Source: Nectonema munidae (lineage: Eukaryota; Nematomorpha; Nectonematoida; Nectonematidae). Taken from it: 64,000 nt of DNA. The notes under the pieces were generated by a model. The model saw nothing but the letters and a program-made list of their open reading frames with translations. It did not search any database and was not told the DNA's origin. Location: contig JAUIRK010000627.1 of the NCBI GenBank assembly GCA_030549495.1, positions 558,001 to 622,000 on the forward strand. The letters are read 5' to 3'. The position numbers and the translations under genes are program-made. Within the stretch, counting starts at the first letter, position 1, and the number at the start of each line of letters is the position of its first letter. Positions 1-10,380 of the stretch are shown here, in pieces.

Positions 1-519
1 AGTCAGTAATTCACGAATGCATATACTTTGGCTGCAAGAACTCTGGTTAATGGAGCATAAATGCATTTTTTAGTATAAACAAATATTCATTTGTATATAC
101 TTCCTATACGATTTCTCGTCTAGCAGGATTGAGATTTTTTTATCTATAAGTAGATTAAGCATGAAATTTGCGTTAATAAAAGCAACAAAAGTTTTGAGTT
201 ATTCTCAATTTTCATATCTCTTGATCGATATAATCAATAATATTGATCCTAGAGTGATTTTTAGTTCAGTTGAGATTGATTTATCTTTTTTGATGAATTA
301 TCCCTACGCTATCAAAACAAGTCTTCAAGACTTTAAATTTAATTTGTTCAAAATTGATCATAATCATAGTGTTCAATCTTTCCTAAATCTTTTTATCTCA
401 TTCTTTCCTAATAACTGTTAACTCGTCCAGCAAGTGAAACATTTTCTGATAATATTTGTATTCCAATAAAATTTCTTGAGTGTAATGCCTACAACTTAAA
501 TTAGTACATCTCTAACCAC

Positions 520-1612
520 TTGCCGATTCTCGCTTCTTTTGATTTTAGTTCATCTAAATCAATATGTAGTTAAAAAAAGTCTACACCTATTTTATCAAAA
601 GTTCCGCAGGGTTCCATTATGGGATCTCTTCTCTTCTTGATTTTAGTTCATCTAATAACAAATATGTAGTTTAAAAGAGTCTGCACCTATTTTATCAGGA
701 GTTCCGCGCGGTTCCATTATGGGATCTCTTCTCTTCTTGATTTTAGTTCATCTAATAACAAATATGTAGTTTAAAGGAGTCTGCACCTATTTTATCAGGA
801 GTTCCGCAGGGTTCCATTATGGGATCTCTTCTCTTCATGATTTTAAATCATCTAATAACAAATATGTAGTTTAAAGGAGTCTGCACCTATTTTATGAGGA
901 GTTCCGCAGGGTTCCATTATGGATCTCTTCTCTTAATGATTTTAGTTCATCTAATAACAAATATGTAGTTTAAAGGAGTCTGCACCTATTTTATCAGAAG
1001 TTTCGCAGGGTTCCATTATGGGATCTCTTCTCTTCATGAATTTAGTTCATCTAATAATCAATATGTAGTTAAAAAAAGTGTACACCTATTTTAACAGAAG
1101 TTCCGCAGGGTTCCATTATGGGATCTCTTCTCTTCATGAATTTAGTTCATTTAATAACAAATATGTAGTTTAAAGGAGTCTGCACCTATTTTATCAGGAG
1201 TGTCGCAGGGTTCCGTTATGGGATATCTTTTCTTCATGATTTTAGTTAATCTAATGATCAATATGTAGCTAAAAAAGTCTACACCTATTTTATCAGAAGT
1301 TCCGCAGGGTTCCATTATGGGATCTCTTTTCTTCATGATTTTAGTTAATCTAATGATCAATATGTAGCTAAAAAAAGTCTACACCTATTTTATCAGAAGT
1401 TTTGCAGGGTTCCATTATGGGATCTCTTTTCTTATTTTAGTTCATCTAATGATCAATATGTAGCTAAAAAAAGTTACACCTATTTTATCAGAAGTTCCGC
1501 AGGGTTCCATTATGGGATCTCTTCTCTTCTTGATTTTAGTTAATCTAATAACAAATATGTAGTTTAAAAGAGTCTGCACCTATTTTATCAGGAGTTCCGC
1601 GGGGTCCATTAT
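520..1612 (+). repeat. 11-unit, 100-bp tandem array made from LINE reverse transcriptase
   Basis: The phrase GTTCCGCAGG recurs at 601, 701, 801, 901, 1000, 1100, 1200, 1299, 1399, 1494 and 1594, a period of 99-101 bp with one 95-bp unit. Each unit contains the codons for the RT motif GVPQGSIMGSLLF plus about 20 flanking codons, so the array grew from one LINE segment. Because 100 is not a multiple of three, the frame changes from unit to unit and the array cannot be one long protein. Units fall into subtypes: some carry GATCAATATGTAGCTAAAAA and others AACAAATATGTAGTTTAAA. Confidence 0.9.
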
Positions 1613-1860
1613 CAGACTTCTTCTTTCTTTCTTAATGGTTTACCTCTTTCTAACGCAAACTTAAAGTTTTTCATTTTTGTAGATGACTTGACTGTAAATA
1701 TTCCATTCTATTGTGGTAGTTACATCAGGAAAATTGAATATTTCAATTGAGAAATTGATAGGCCAACTGTATGGATTAATTACGAAAAATCCAAAACTAT
1801 GCTTTTTGGAAATCAAAATCATCTTCAGTTTGTAAAAACTGCGTTTAGAAATTAAACATG

Positions 1861-3189
1861 TTTAGACGTGCTAGGTGTTTGTTCTCTAAACAGTACGCAC
1901 TTTAGGCGTTTTAAGTGTCTTATCTCACATGTTTAGACAGCAAGTGTTTAGAAAGAAAATTGCTACACCCATCGCAGATGAGAAAAGATATGCTTTTACT
2001 CTTGCGACAGCAACATAAAGCATATATGCCTCACTGCAAGTATATGCTATAATAATTTACTCTGAACATCTGTTCTCATTTCATTTTGCTTCCCAACATT
2101 GCTCTTTTCCCTGGCGCGTTGAAGTACTTAATAGTTGTGCCATATATATATAAGATTATATATTAAAACTTAACATAATCTCTGTCCATAACTTTTTGCC
2201 TCGTTCCTTTTCTCCTCTTCTGACACTTTTGAGCATTCAAATTTTTAAACGTATATCATTCTAACTTTTCTGTGTGTGTCTGTGGTCTCCAAGATGGTAA
2301 CTATTTTATATTTCAAGATCAATTATTTTGTTTTTCATTTTTTGTTTTTTATCTTAAATGAGTTATTGCCATCATGTAGATTTTACTATTTAATCTTTTT
2401 CACTTAAAATTTTTTATACTTCTTCTTTTGATATAATTTAATATTATTATCTCCATCTTTAATGAAAAAGTTTAATTTAACTTTTTTTAAAAAAGGCTAT
2501 TTTATTGAGTGTAATTTCATGTCTTTTTTTACAAGATTATTATCTTAAAAAAATTTTGCATAAGTATTTTTTATTTTCATTTATTTTCCTAGAGGTTACT
2601 TATTTTTTTAAATAATAATTTAATTAAGGTAAATTTCACTAAGGCATACGTTTAGGAATACAATATATTTATATAAACACTTTTTAGGGATCATTTTGCA
2701 ACTTGTCTTGTTTGCGCTAAATGATTAACACAAGGATAGCTTAATTTTTGTTAAAATATTATATCCTTCATAGAGCTCTTTTTTTGTTTTTTTGCTGTAT
2801 TTTCACATAAGTATTTCATTTTCGCAATTTGTTTGTTTTGACTAATTTTTCGCAAAGAAGTCATATTAGTTTAAAATATGCAATATTTATATCAAAACTT
2901 TTGGGGCCTTTATTTTAATTTTTTTATAAGATTTTCATGTCTTTTTACAAGGGTTATCACAATCTGTTTTTTTTAAATATTTTCTAACAAAGGCGTCTTA
3001 ATAGTTTTAAATGAGTCACAATGGACTAATATTAACACTAAGATTTTTAAGAATAAGTTCATTTTTCAGAAACTATATTTTATGTTTTTGAAAACTATTT
3101 TTGTCAATACTTGTAACAGTTCTTTTTTAATAATTTTTCTAAAAATATTTTTCACAAAGGTGTTTTCTTTTTACAATCTTATTCTCTCA
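1861..3189. other. AT-rich left arm of the TTGTAAAAA element
   Basis: No convincing coding exon is visible. A TATA-rich stretch lies at 2143-2165 (TATATATATAAGATTATATA). An isolated ATG followed directly by GTAACT lies at 2293. The rest is long T and A runs. If the downstream gene has 5' untranslated exons or a promoter, they should be here, but the sequence alone does not show them. Confidence 0.35.
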
Positions 3190-3566
3190 TATTCTATTAA
3201 CCCTCGCAAGACCAGGTCTCTTTACATACTGAAAACAGAGATTTATATTTCTGGGTTAAGCGATAAAAGCTATTTGGGGGTACTAACATTGTCAAAAGGT
3301 TAGTTACTGATTCTAATATACCTTTAGCATGTGGAGTTATTACGGGCAGATTTTTTACTTCACATGATTTATGTGTATGGGCAACTTCCAGGGGCATTAC
3401 AATATGCAGGACAGTCAGGTCAAACCGCGTTTTCATACCACATATTTTCAGACCTAAAAACTTACAACAACTAGGTCTTGTTGAAACTGAATCAAAATTT
3501 TTATATACAAATTACTGTTCACTTACTGCTTACATTCCTCCGAAACATGCACAGCGAAATTTTTGG
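3190..3566 (+). mobile_element. Truncated piggyBac transposase fragment, plus strand
   Basis: Short blocks match the middle of the PB1 and PB2 transposases: LKTEIYISGLSDKSYL, LVTDSNIPLACGVITGRFFTSHDL, ITICRTVRSNRVFIPHIFRP and LTAYIPPKHAQRNF. The second catalytic aspartate (YTD or YID in PB1 and PB2) is glycine here (ITGRFFTS), one frame change lies near 3290, and both termini are missing. It is on the opposite strand to PB1 and is a separate, older and inactive copy. Confidence 0.85.
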
Positions 3567-3610
3567 AAATTGAAGCGAGAAAAGAGTTTTTTTTTTAAGA
3601 TAGGCCAAAG

Positions 3611-6600
3611 ATGTTTTTGGCACAAGAAGAAACCTTTTTACGGAGAAGAAAAACGATCAATAAAATGAAAATAGCTTCATTAACCCTAGCTTGACGGACT
3701 CAATGCTTTTTCGACGCATCGGTCAGTTATTTAACAATAGCCAAAAATTTTAAAAACAAAACGTTTACCAAATTTATATGTAAATATAGTAAAAAAACAA
3801 GGAAAATAATGGTAAAATTTGATTTTTCTTAAGATAAGGCCAAAAAAATTATTTTGAATAAAAAGAATAAAACTGTACTTTTTTAAAGATGGCGTTAAAA
3901 TAAAACTAGCAACAATTTGAGCATAACGTTTTTGAATGATTTTTACACACAGTGACTCCACATTTCTCACACCTAGCTGTACGTCTTCTCTTCGAAATAC
4001 ATTTTGAGCAAGATGCTCTTTTTGATGATGAAGGCTGATTTTCAGTTGCTTGATCATACCCATAATGTGAAAGTAAGTACTTTGTCTCCACCGGTAATTC
4101 AGACTGTTGGGCTCTCACTTTCATTGCTTCTTCACATAGATAAAAAGCAAGTCTTTTGATAAAATACTTTCTACCACTCTGTTTTGAAGATGGAAATTCA
4201 TTAGGAGTGTTGAACCTTGCAATTATCCAGGTATTCATGACTGAAATATCCAGATAATTAGAAAACGCAGCATGTGTCCACTTACGATTAGGTTTATAAG
4301 ACCTATAAGTTCTTATCATTTTGTTAGCAACGTCTACACCACATTTAGATTCGTTGTAAGCCAACAAACTTTCAGGTTTAGAGGCAACATTGCTGATTCT
4401 TACATTTTTATGTTGTGAAGATAGAATATATACAGCCTTGAAGTTACGAGTAGCATGCTTTTTGGGTATATACGCTGATAAAGAAACGTAGTCTGAATAA
4501 ATTGAAAGACTCTCACATTCTTTTAACTTCAATGTTTTCAAGTGCTTTGGTCTGAATAGTGTTGAAACGAATCGTCTATTTGATGTAACTGTGCCGCACA
4601 AAGACAAGCTTTGTTGAGTACACCATACAGCAAGTTGATGACTTGTGAAGAATCTATCGGTATAGACGCCGCATCCAGTAGGAATATTGCTTTCTTGAAT
4701 CAATCTTTGACAGATTTTGAAACTTGAGAAATAAGCTCTGTCCTCCAAACCACTAACATATATTTCAGGCTTCAAAAAGTAGAAAAACTTTGCATCATTC
4801 AGGTGATAAAACTTTATCCCATAGTGACCTGGCTTTTTGGGATCATATATTTTCAGAGAACAATTACCTCTGAATGTTACTAATTGCTCATCAATCGTCA
4901 CAGTGGAGTGTGGTGTCCAATAACAAGAAAAAATACTGAAAAAATGATCATTAATCTTTCGGATAGGACTCAATTTATCAGAAGCATCACGTTTTTCCTT
5001 GTCATCAAATCGTAAAAAAACATAGACAAGGATAAACATATCTCGTCCAATAGAAGCTTTCAAAAATGGAGAACCAGATTTCGAGAATAATTCTGAAACT
5101 TTTATTTTTTGATCCCCATTTTGCCCAATATATATCAATGCTCCGAAATAGGATAATAGATGATGTAATTTGAACACTTTGTATGAGTTAAGTAGTTGTG
5201 CATATTTAGGACACGGGAATCTAAAATTTGGGAAATAATTAAAATCCTATCTAAACAATTAAAAATCTTACTTATAGTTGGCTTCCATCTTGTGCAACGT
5301 TTTCGCATAAATGTAGGAAATTCAAAATTAAAAAAGAGTAGATCGATAAAATGTCTTTCATATTTTTAGCCAATCCTTTAGAACCAGGAGGTTCCAGAAC
5401 AATATTTCGAATATTTAAGCTTTCAGGTCTCCCTGCTCCTTGATGTTTCGGGTCTCTAGTATACTCTGTTGCATCGGGAGCAACTAAAGTTTCATCAAGT
5501 AATTCCTCTTCACTTGTGTAAGAAGATATAGAAGATTCGGTGTCTAAGCTATTGAAGAAGGAGAAAGAGTCAGTAAACAAAGAAGAAGAAGACATCATAA
5601 AGGAAAGAATGAAAATCAATTTATTCCAAGTGAGAAAAAACGCACGGCTCAAGAAATAAGAAACACGAGTCTGAGCGTGAAACAAAGTGATTACAAAATG
5701 GTACAAGGTTTGAATAGTTGAGATCAGAAGGGAAGAAATAAAATGTTTTTAAAATCGTTTATGATCCTTTATTGCTTATTATTCTTGACAAATTGAAGAG
5801 AAACGTCATCACAACTCGTATTGATGTTGTTCATAGCTTCATATCTTTTATACAATAAACAAATCAATCCCAATAACAAATCTCATCATGACATTGCCAA
5901 GTTTATTTATGACACGTTATGTGGCATTTCAAATATAAAGATACTATGACGCAAAGAGATCAGAAGTAAAGAAGTAAATTACATACATATATAAAATGTT
6001 TTTAAAATCGTTTATGATCCTTTATTGCTTATTATTCTTGACAAATTGAAGAGAAACGTCATCACAACGCGTATTGATGTTGTTCATAGCTTCATATCTT
6101 TTATACAATAAACAAATCAATCCCAATAACAAATCTCATCATGACATTGCAAGTTTATTTATGACACGACATGTGGCATTTCAAATATAAAGATACTATG
6201 ACGCAAATTTATCACAATTGTTCGATACCTTTCATCATACCATTGCTCAATATTTAGGGCATATGTCATTGCATTACAAATTTGAAGTATTTATGACGTG
6301 AATCAATGAAAGAAATTATTTATGCTTTATACCAATTTTTGATACATTTACAGCAAAAAGTTGTAATATAAATTTTGTATGATATAATCACCAAAAAAAA
6401 CAAAGTCCGGTTAAATAAAGAAAATTTACTTACAAATTAATTTGTGAAAAAGAATGATTTTTCTCAACCGAAAAACTTTTTGATCGTTGCTATATATAAA
6501 AATTAATAATTATTATGCTAAGTACTATAGTAGCTTTTGAAACTCAAAATTTATTGTTTTTTATACTAATTTCATAATAATATAGATGGCGTTAAATTAA

Positions 6601-7430
6601 AAATTAAAAACTTTCATAGATTTTTTAATATTTAGTTTTTATTTTGTTAAACAACAGAAAAACAACTATTAAATACTAAACTATATTAAAAAAAATTTGT
6701 AATCGTAATAGATAAGAAAAAAAAATTGGACAAAAATGTCATAGAGTCCGTCATCCGTGTTATATTTTATACGTCCGTCAAGCGAGGGTTAAAGGATATT
6801 ATTGAAAAGTTCAATTTTCTTGAAAGAAAGGAGTTTGTATGAACTTCAAAAATTTTTATTTTTGCATATTTTAGCAATATATTTTAAATTCAAAAAGAAT
6901 TCTTTTTGATTAAGAAGAATTTAAATAATACTATTCTTGAAGAAAATTGGGTAAATTTTCTGATAAAAACTGAAAAAGCCATAGACGAAAAGGTATAAAC
7001 TTTTAATTGGTTTTTTTATATATATATATTTTACCTTTCTAGGAATATTTCCTCAATGACGATTATCAATTATACAAGTTACATAAGCAACTTGAAAAAT
7101 GCCTTCATAAAAGCAAAGAAGACGAACTTTTTTCAGAATATCAAGTAAACTTTTGTTTCTTTATGACTAATTTAAAAACTAACTTTTTAGAACTCAATTG
7201 AAAATATTCCGTGCGTTCAAGGAAGTTCGCCCAAGCTATTTTTTCTTTGTGAGAACATGCAGATAAAAGAAATTAATTTAGTTGGTGATGGTCTTAAAAT
7301 TTTTTGTGGAAAAAGTGTAATGGAGGCTATAAATTATTTATTAATGGCATACTACGTTTTTGATCTAATTTATCCGAAGTCTTATCAAGTTTTGGGACTT
7401 TTGCAACTTGAAATCCTCAAAGACGACTAA
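3611..7430 (+). CDS. 178-residue spliced gene of unknown function, split by PB1
   Basis: Exon 1 is 3611-3683 plus 6793-6836, exon 2 6915-6992, exon 3 7043-7144 and exon 4 7191-7430. PB1 and one TTAA copy lie inside exon 1. Leaving them out, every junction keeps frame: 39, 26, 34 and 79 codons, all introns in phase 0. Introns are 78, 50 and 46 bp with GTATGA/TTAAG, GTATAA/TCTAG and GTAAAC/TTTAG borders. The first acceptor could be 3 bp further on. The start ATG at 3611 has A at -3, but it directly follows an AG, so an upstream exon is possible. The protein is charged and lysine-rich to residue 99. It then has a hydrophobic C-terminal part with LFFLCENMQ, LVGDGLKIFCG and MAYYVFDLIYP (151-161). 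From memory this end resembles small uncharacterised animal proteins with a YYVFN-x-YP motif, often near transposons. No function is claimed. Confidence 0.7.
3906..5598 (-). CDS. PB1 piggyBac transposase, two exons
   Basis: DDE/D transposase that cuts and pastes at TTAA. Exon 2 (3906-5220) is fully open. Numbered from the methionine at 5177, the catalytic aspartates are D96 (TIDEQLVTFRG), D174 (YTDRFFTS) and D282 (CGVDVANKM, where most relatives have GGVD). It ends in a Cys/His cross-brace finger (CSKC...CEKCG...CKNHSK...CSNC). Exon 1 (5272-5598, start MMSSSSLF) is an acidic, serine-rich leader ending near NILVLEPPGSK-like residues. The 51-bp intron 5221-5271 has GTAAGA and TTTTAG borders and phase 2, giving NYK-FPCPKYAQLL at the junction. 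Exon 1 changes frame near its 3' end (around 5295-5310), so the full protein is probably not made from this copy. A close relative is PB2. Confidence 0.88.
5720..6206. repeat. Two-unit tandem duplication inside PB1
   Basis: The segment starting GAGATCAGAAG at 5720 is repeated from 5956. The two units (236 and 251 bp) are almost identical except for a short insertion (TTACATACATATAT-like) early in unit 2 and a few substitutions. It lies between the transposase start and the right terminus, where promoter and end-recognition sequences would be expected. Confidence 0.9.
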
Positions 7431-7483
7431 CCCTTTTTTAAATGTTCCAAGTTTGTAAACTTTTATAGGAAATTTGAAGAATC

Positions 7484-7489
7484 AATAAA
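7484..7489 (+). terminator. Polyadenylation signal AATAAA
   Basis: AATAAA lies 54 bp after the TAA stop of the 178-residue gene, on the same strand and within a typical 3' untranslated distance. It supports the view that the exons at 6793-7430 are the end of a real transcription unit. Confidence 0.6.
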
Positions 7490-7637
7490 ATTGGATTGAA
7501 TGTTTTTTTTATAATTTTTGACTTTCATAAATAAATTTTCAAAAGGAAATTTTATTGTATTTTGCTTCTATGTTTTAAATTTTATGATAAAATTTAGTAT
7601 TCATTATTTTGCGTATTTATAGGCTGACCTTTTTAAT

Positions 7638-7700
7638 AAAGGTAAAGGTACTTTGGGGTTTTTTCATCGAGAAGGTAACTGAATACAACTTGTATCAGTT
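7638..7700 (-). repeat. SINE tail fragment
   Basis: GGTAAAGGTACTTTGGGG then TTTTCATCGAGAAGG match the 3' part of the tRNA-like SINEs at 11583, 23496 and 28676. The tRNA-like head is absent, so this is a truncated copy. It lies just after the end of the 178-residue gene. Confidence 0.6.
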
Positions 7701-8588
7701 ATAGTTTTGTTTTTCAGTTTTGTATTAGTTTAAACATATGCAAAAAAATTTTAATTTAAATATTCATACATTGATCTAAAAAAACGTGCATTGTGGATTT
7801 GAGTGGTCTAAGCACATTTGAACTAAACACTATGTTTTTCTAATCGTTTATCCTACTAAACGCGTTATTTGAACGTTGGTTATCTAAACACATTTAAGCT
7901 AAACACTATGCTTTTACTAAACGCGTTAGGTTTAAACGTGTAAATAAAGTGAGGACAAAAAATGTGTTTAGAATTATGTTTAGAATCTAAACACATTTTT
8001 TACAATGGATAAGTTTGAAGCAATTCAGTCCTTTAATCTTCTAGGTGTTCTGATTGATAACAAACTAAAATGGCGTCAGCATATTCCTTACTTAAATAAC
8101 AAGTTATTTCGTATCATTGGTGTCCTCAAGCATTTTAAAATTCCTTTTCCCCACAAAATGAAGCTTCTACTTTTTAAGTTTCATCATTAATTGCTGTTTT
8201 CTGGAGTCACCAAAATTTAGTATTCAACACAGGTCATTTGGCTCATACATCTGCATTATTTCGTAGTGCGGATTTGTTGAAGATAGGTAACCTGATCTAT
8301 ATATGTATATTGTATCACTATTTACTTTTAAACTCATCAGTGGATCCTCCATTGCCTAATGTCTTTGAAAACATTATTCCCTTCAACTATGAACAAATCT
8401 GAACATAGTTTGCACGCTTCTATCAAAGCTAGCTTTCCATATTGCAGTAAGGAATTATACAAGCAAAGTATGAAGTATAAATATCTGTATGTTGCAATAA
8501 TTTTTTGAATTTGAAATGAAGCAATTTAAAAAAATATTTATTAATAGAAATAATTCACATTGCAATATACCCAGTTGCGAGCCTCAAT

Positions 8589-8825
8589 GGTTGTTAGGGT
8601 GTACCTCTCAGCTTAACAGTTGAAGGTCAGGGGTTCGATCCCCAAGGCTCCCAACTCTAAAAACAAATTCACAAAAACCGGGATTAACCATCATAAGCAT
8701 AATGCGAGCATATAGCCTTACGTCTGAAAGTGCTTTGATATCTCCACCCAGTTGCTTCGTCTGTAATATTGTTCAAAATGGTACTAACATTTAGTTAACG
8801 GGCCGATACTCACCATTCTACTCTT
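8589..8825 (+). repeat. tRNA-derived SINE, second family
   Basis: The head GAGCCTCAATGGTTGTTAGG and the B box GGGGTTCGATCCCC followed by AAGGCTC can form tRNA-like arms. The first and last 7 bases pair at 6 of 7 positions. The anticodon arm is not a usable tRNA arm and a non-tRNA body follows to about 8825, so a SINE is more likely than a tRNA gene. It sits about 80 bp after the LINE remnant. Confidence 0.65.
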
Positions 8826-10380
8826 TATATTTATATTTTATCGGAATGGCCCAGTTTGGTGCAGACCTTTTTTGGCGTAGTAAAATCAGGATTGAGAACT
8901 CACTAACTAATGCAGAAAATAAACAACTTAAAAACATAGTTCATTTTAGCTTTTCTTGTTGGCAGGCCAGTTACCATTTTAAATGTATTCTTTATGCATT
9001 TTATTGTCACCGAATTTTTATGTATTCTGTCAACCCAGCTTCATTTTAAGCATTTACAGTTTTTGTCGTATGCGGCTTGCCGGCCTTATGATTAATCTAT
9101 ATAATAATAGGGTAGCGTCTGTGTGTGTGTCTATCTATCGCTGGGAGCAATCTGATTGGTTGAAATTATTTATATGTTCTTTAAATAAATTCTTCTTCTT
9201 CTTCTTCTTAAAATCAACTGTGAATAATCTATACTTAAATGGGAGTTTAGAAATCTGATAATAGTTACTCCAGTTACTCTCTCTCTCTCTCACACACACA
9301 CAAATATTTAAAAGAAAAAAAACGACTCTAATATACCATCACAAGATTAAGATGGAGAAGCAAAGAAAAAAACTTTGAAGTGCGCTGATTTTTTGGCACC
9401 AGTCAAATAATAATAATAATAGCGTATTGATTATATCCTCATCATCACTAATTTTTCAAGGCAGTCTTCTCTCTTTGCCTATCAACAATTTTTTACTTGC
9501 AAGGAAGTTATGATGGCATACACTTTTAAATGACGTCAGCGAATAGTTTAACCTCGTCTCACTCTATTTTTCACTAAGAGACGGAGAAGATACAGAGAGA
9601 AGAGTAAAAAACGTGTATTTGGATGAGAAAAAGAACTTAAGGAAACGCGATACAAAGCAGAAGTTAGCCAACCAATCTTCTTTCTGATTCCATCGATTGG
9701 ATCAGCTAATAATAATAATCTATAGAAGTCTGTTTCGCAATTATTATTATTATTATTATTATTTTACCAGGAGTTTACTCAAGACAAAATGAAAAAATGA
9801 TTCCTGCAATATGCAGAGAAGCCTTTTAAAAAGAGCTGCTTCAATCTCAGCCAGGAATTAGAGCGTGCAAAAAGAAAGAACCGTTGATTTAAAATGGAAT
9901 GTATTCATGTATACGCCCGTGCTGCTATACAATCATGGTAATGTGGTAGCAACAAGCTTAACACCAATAAACAGTTGATACAAGAGATAGCCGTGTTAGA
10001 GTTTATGAGTACAGAGTTGGAAGTATAGATAAATAATAATTCTTCAAATAATTTCTAGATTTATTATGTAGATAATGGATATTTTTTCTAGAGGTATAGA
10101 AAAATAATTCTTCAACTAAAAGATGAGTATATTCATCTTTTAAGCTTTTATTTGGAGAATTATTTTTTATTAACTTTTAGGAGAAAACTGTATAACCTAA
10201 AAGTCTATTATCACTGTCTCCTCATTTCGAAATTTCAACGCCTAAAAAGGCATTTTTGTTATTTCATTAAAAATATTGTATCTCCCTTTAGTTCAACCTT
10301 AAAACTTTTTCCCAGACACCATTCCATTGTTTATTTCATTTTTTCAAATATATAATGTAACATCTTAAATTGCTATTCTA
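8826..10380. other. Unassigned AT-rich stretch with simple repeats
   Basis: No recognisable gene. It holds a CT/CA run at 9278-9304, TTC repeats at 9188-9210 and AAT/ATT runs at 9406-9420 and 9741-9762. A motif CTATATAATAATAGGGTAGCGTC at 9098-9120 partly recurs at 63386-63410. Short open frames here show no family resemblance. Confidence 0.4.

Larger units (their letters stand above)
3684..6788. mobile_element. piggyBac element PB1, complete with TTAA target duplications
   Basis: TTAA flanks both sides (3680-3683 and 6789-6792). The left end starts CCCTAGCTTGACGGAC and the right end, reverse-complemented, CCCTCGCTTGACGGAC. The right end repeats TGACGGAC 27 bp further in, and the left does not. 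The 3105-bp element encodes a minus-strand transposase with a 51-bp intron and carries a tandem duplication between the transposase start and the right end. It is inserted in coding exon 1 of the 178-residue gene. The TTAA copies are identical and the host reading frame is otherwise undamaged, which suggests a young insertion. Confidence 0.93.
1830..8005. mobile_element. DNA element with TTGTAAAAA inverted ends, inserted in the LINE
   Basis: The left end reads TTGTAAAAACTGCGTTTAGA and the right end, reverse-complemented, reads TTGTAAAAAATGTGTTTAGA. The match continues to about 31 bp (roughly 24 identical). Inside both ends, words such as CTAAACACGTTTA and CTAAACACTATG recur (1857-1945 and 7800-8000). 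The element interrupts LINE coding sequence between the NQNHL and DKFEAIQSF blocks, so it inserted into the LINE. Without PB1 it would be about 3.07 kb and would carry the four-exon gene at 3611-7430 plus a piggyBac scrap. No clear target duplication is seen, so the superfamily is undecided. The gene could be the element's own or passenger DNA. Confidence 0.55.
161..8510 (+). mobile_element. CR1/Jockey-like LINE, split by later insertions
   Basis: Non-LTR retrotransposon on the plus strand. Positions 161-421 are open for 86 codons and resemble the end of the endonuclease domain: a DFKFNL block, then SFLNLFIS, as in the common LINE pattern DFNIDL...FL. From about 520 the reverse transcriptase motif GVPQGSIMGSLLF appears, but as a tandem array. 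At 1640-1720 the catalytic box reads FIFVDDLTV (FADD-like), followed by KTMLFGNQNHL. The frame resumes at 8006 with SFNLLGVLIDNKLKW (the usual FLGV-ID block) and then a diverged HTSALFRSADLLKI thumb region to about 8500. An insertion at 1830-8005 separates the two halves. Stops and the array make it non-functional. The start before 161 and the poly-A end are not visible. The clade is inferred from motif style only. Confidence 0.75.

Noticed and set aside
520-1612. CRISPR-like array
   Set aside because: Units are 100 bp without unique spacers, derive from a LINE, and the genome is eukaryotic.
3199-3215. TTAACCCTCGC as a left terminus of another piggyBac
   Set aside because: It aligns with the codons for the DPKKPGHYG part of the transposase in the 3190-3566 fragment, so the likeness to the PB1 end is coincidental.
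3731-4063. 110-codon minus-strand frame overlapping the PB1 transposase end
   Set aside because: It is a shadow of the transposase and terminal region in another frame.
8589-8660. Functional tRNA gene
   Set aside because: Acceptor and T arms are tRNA-like, but the anticodon arm is not usable and a SINE body follows.
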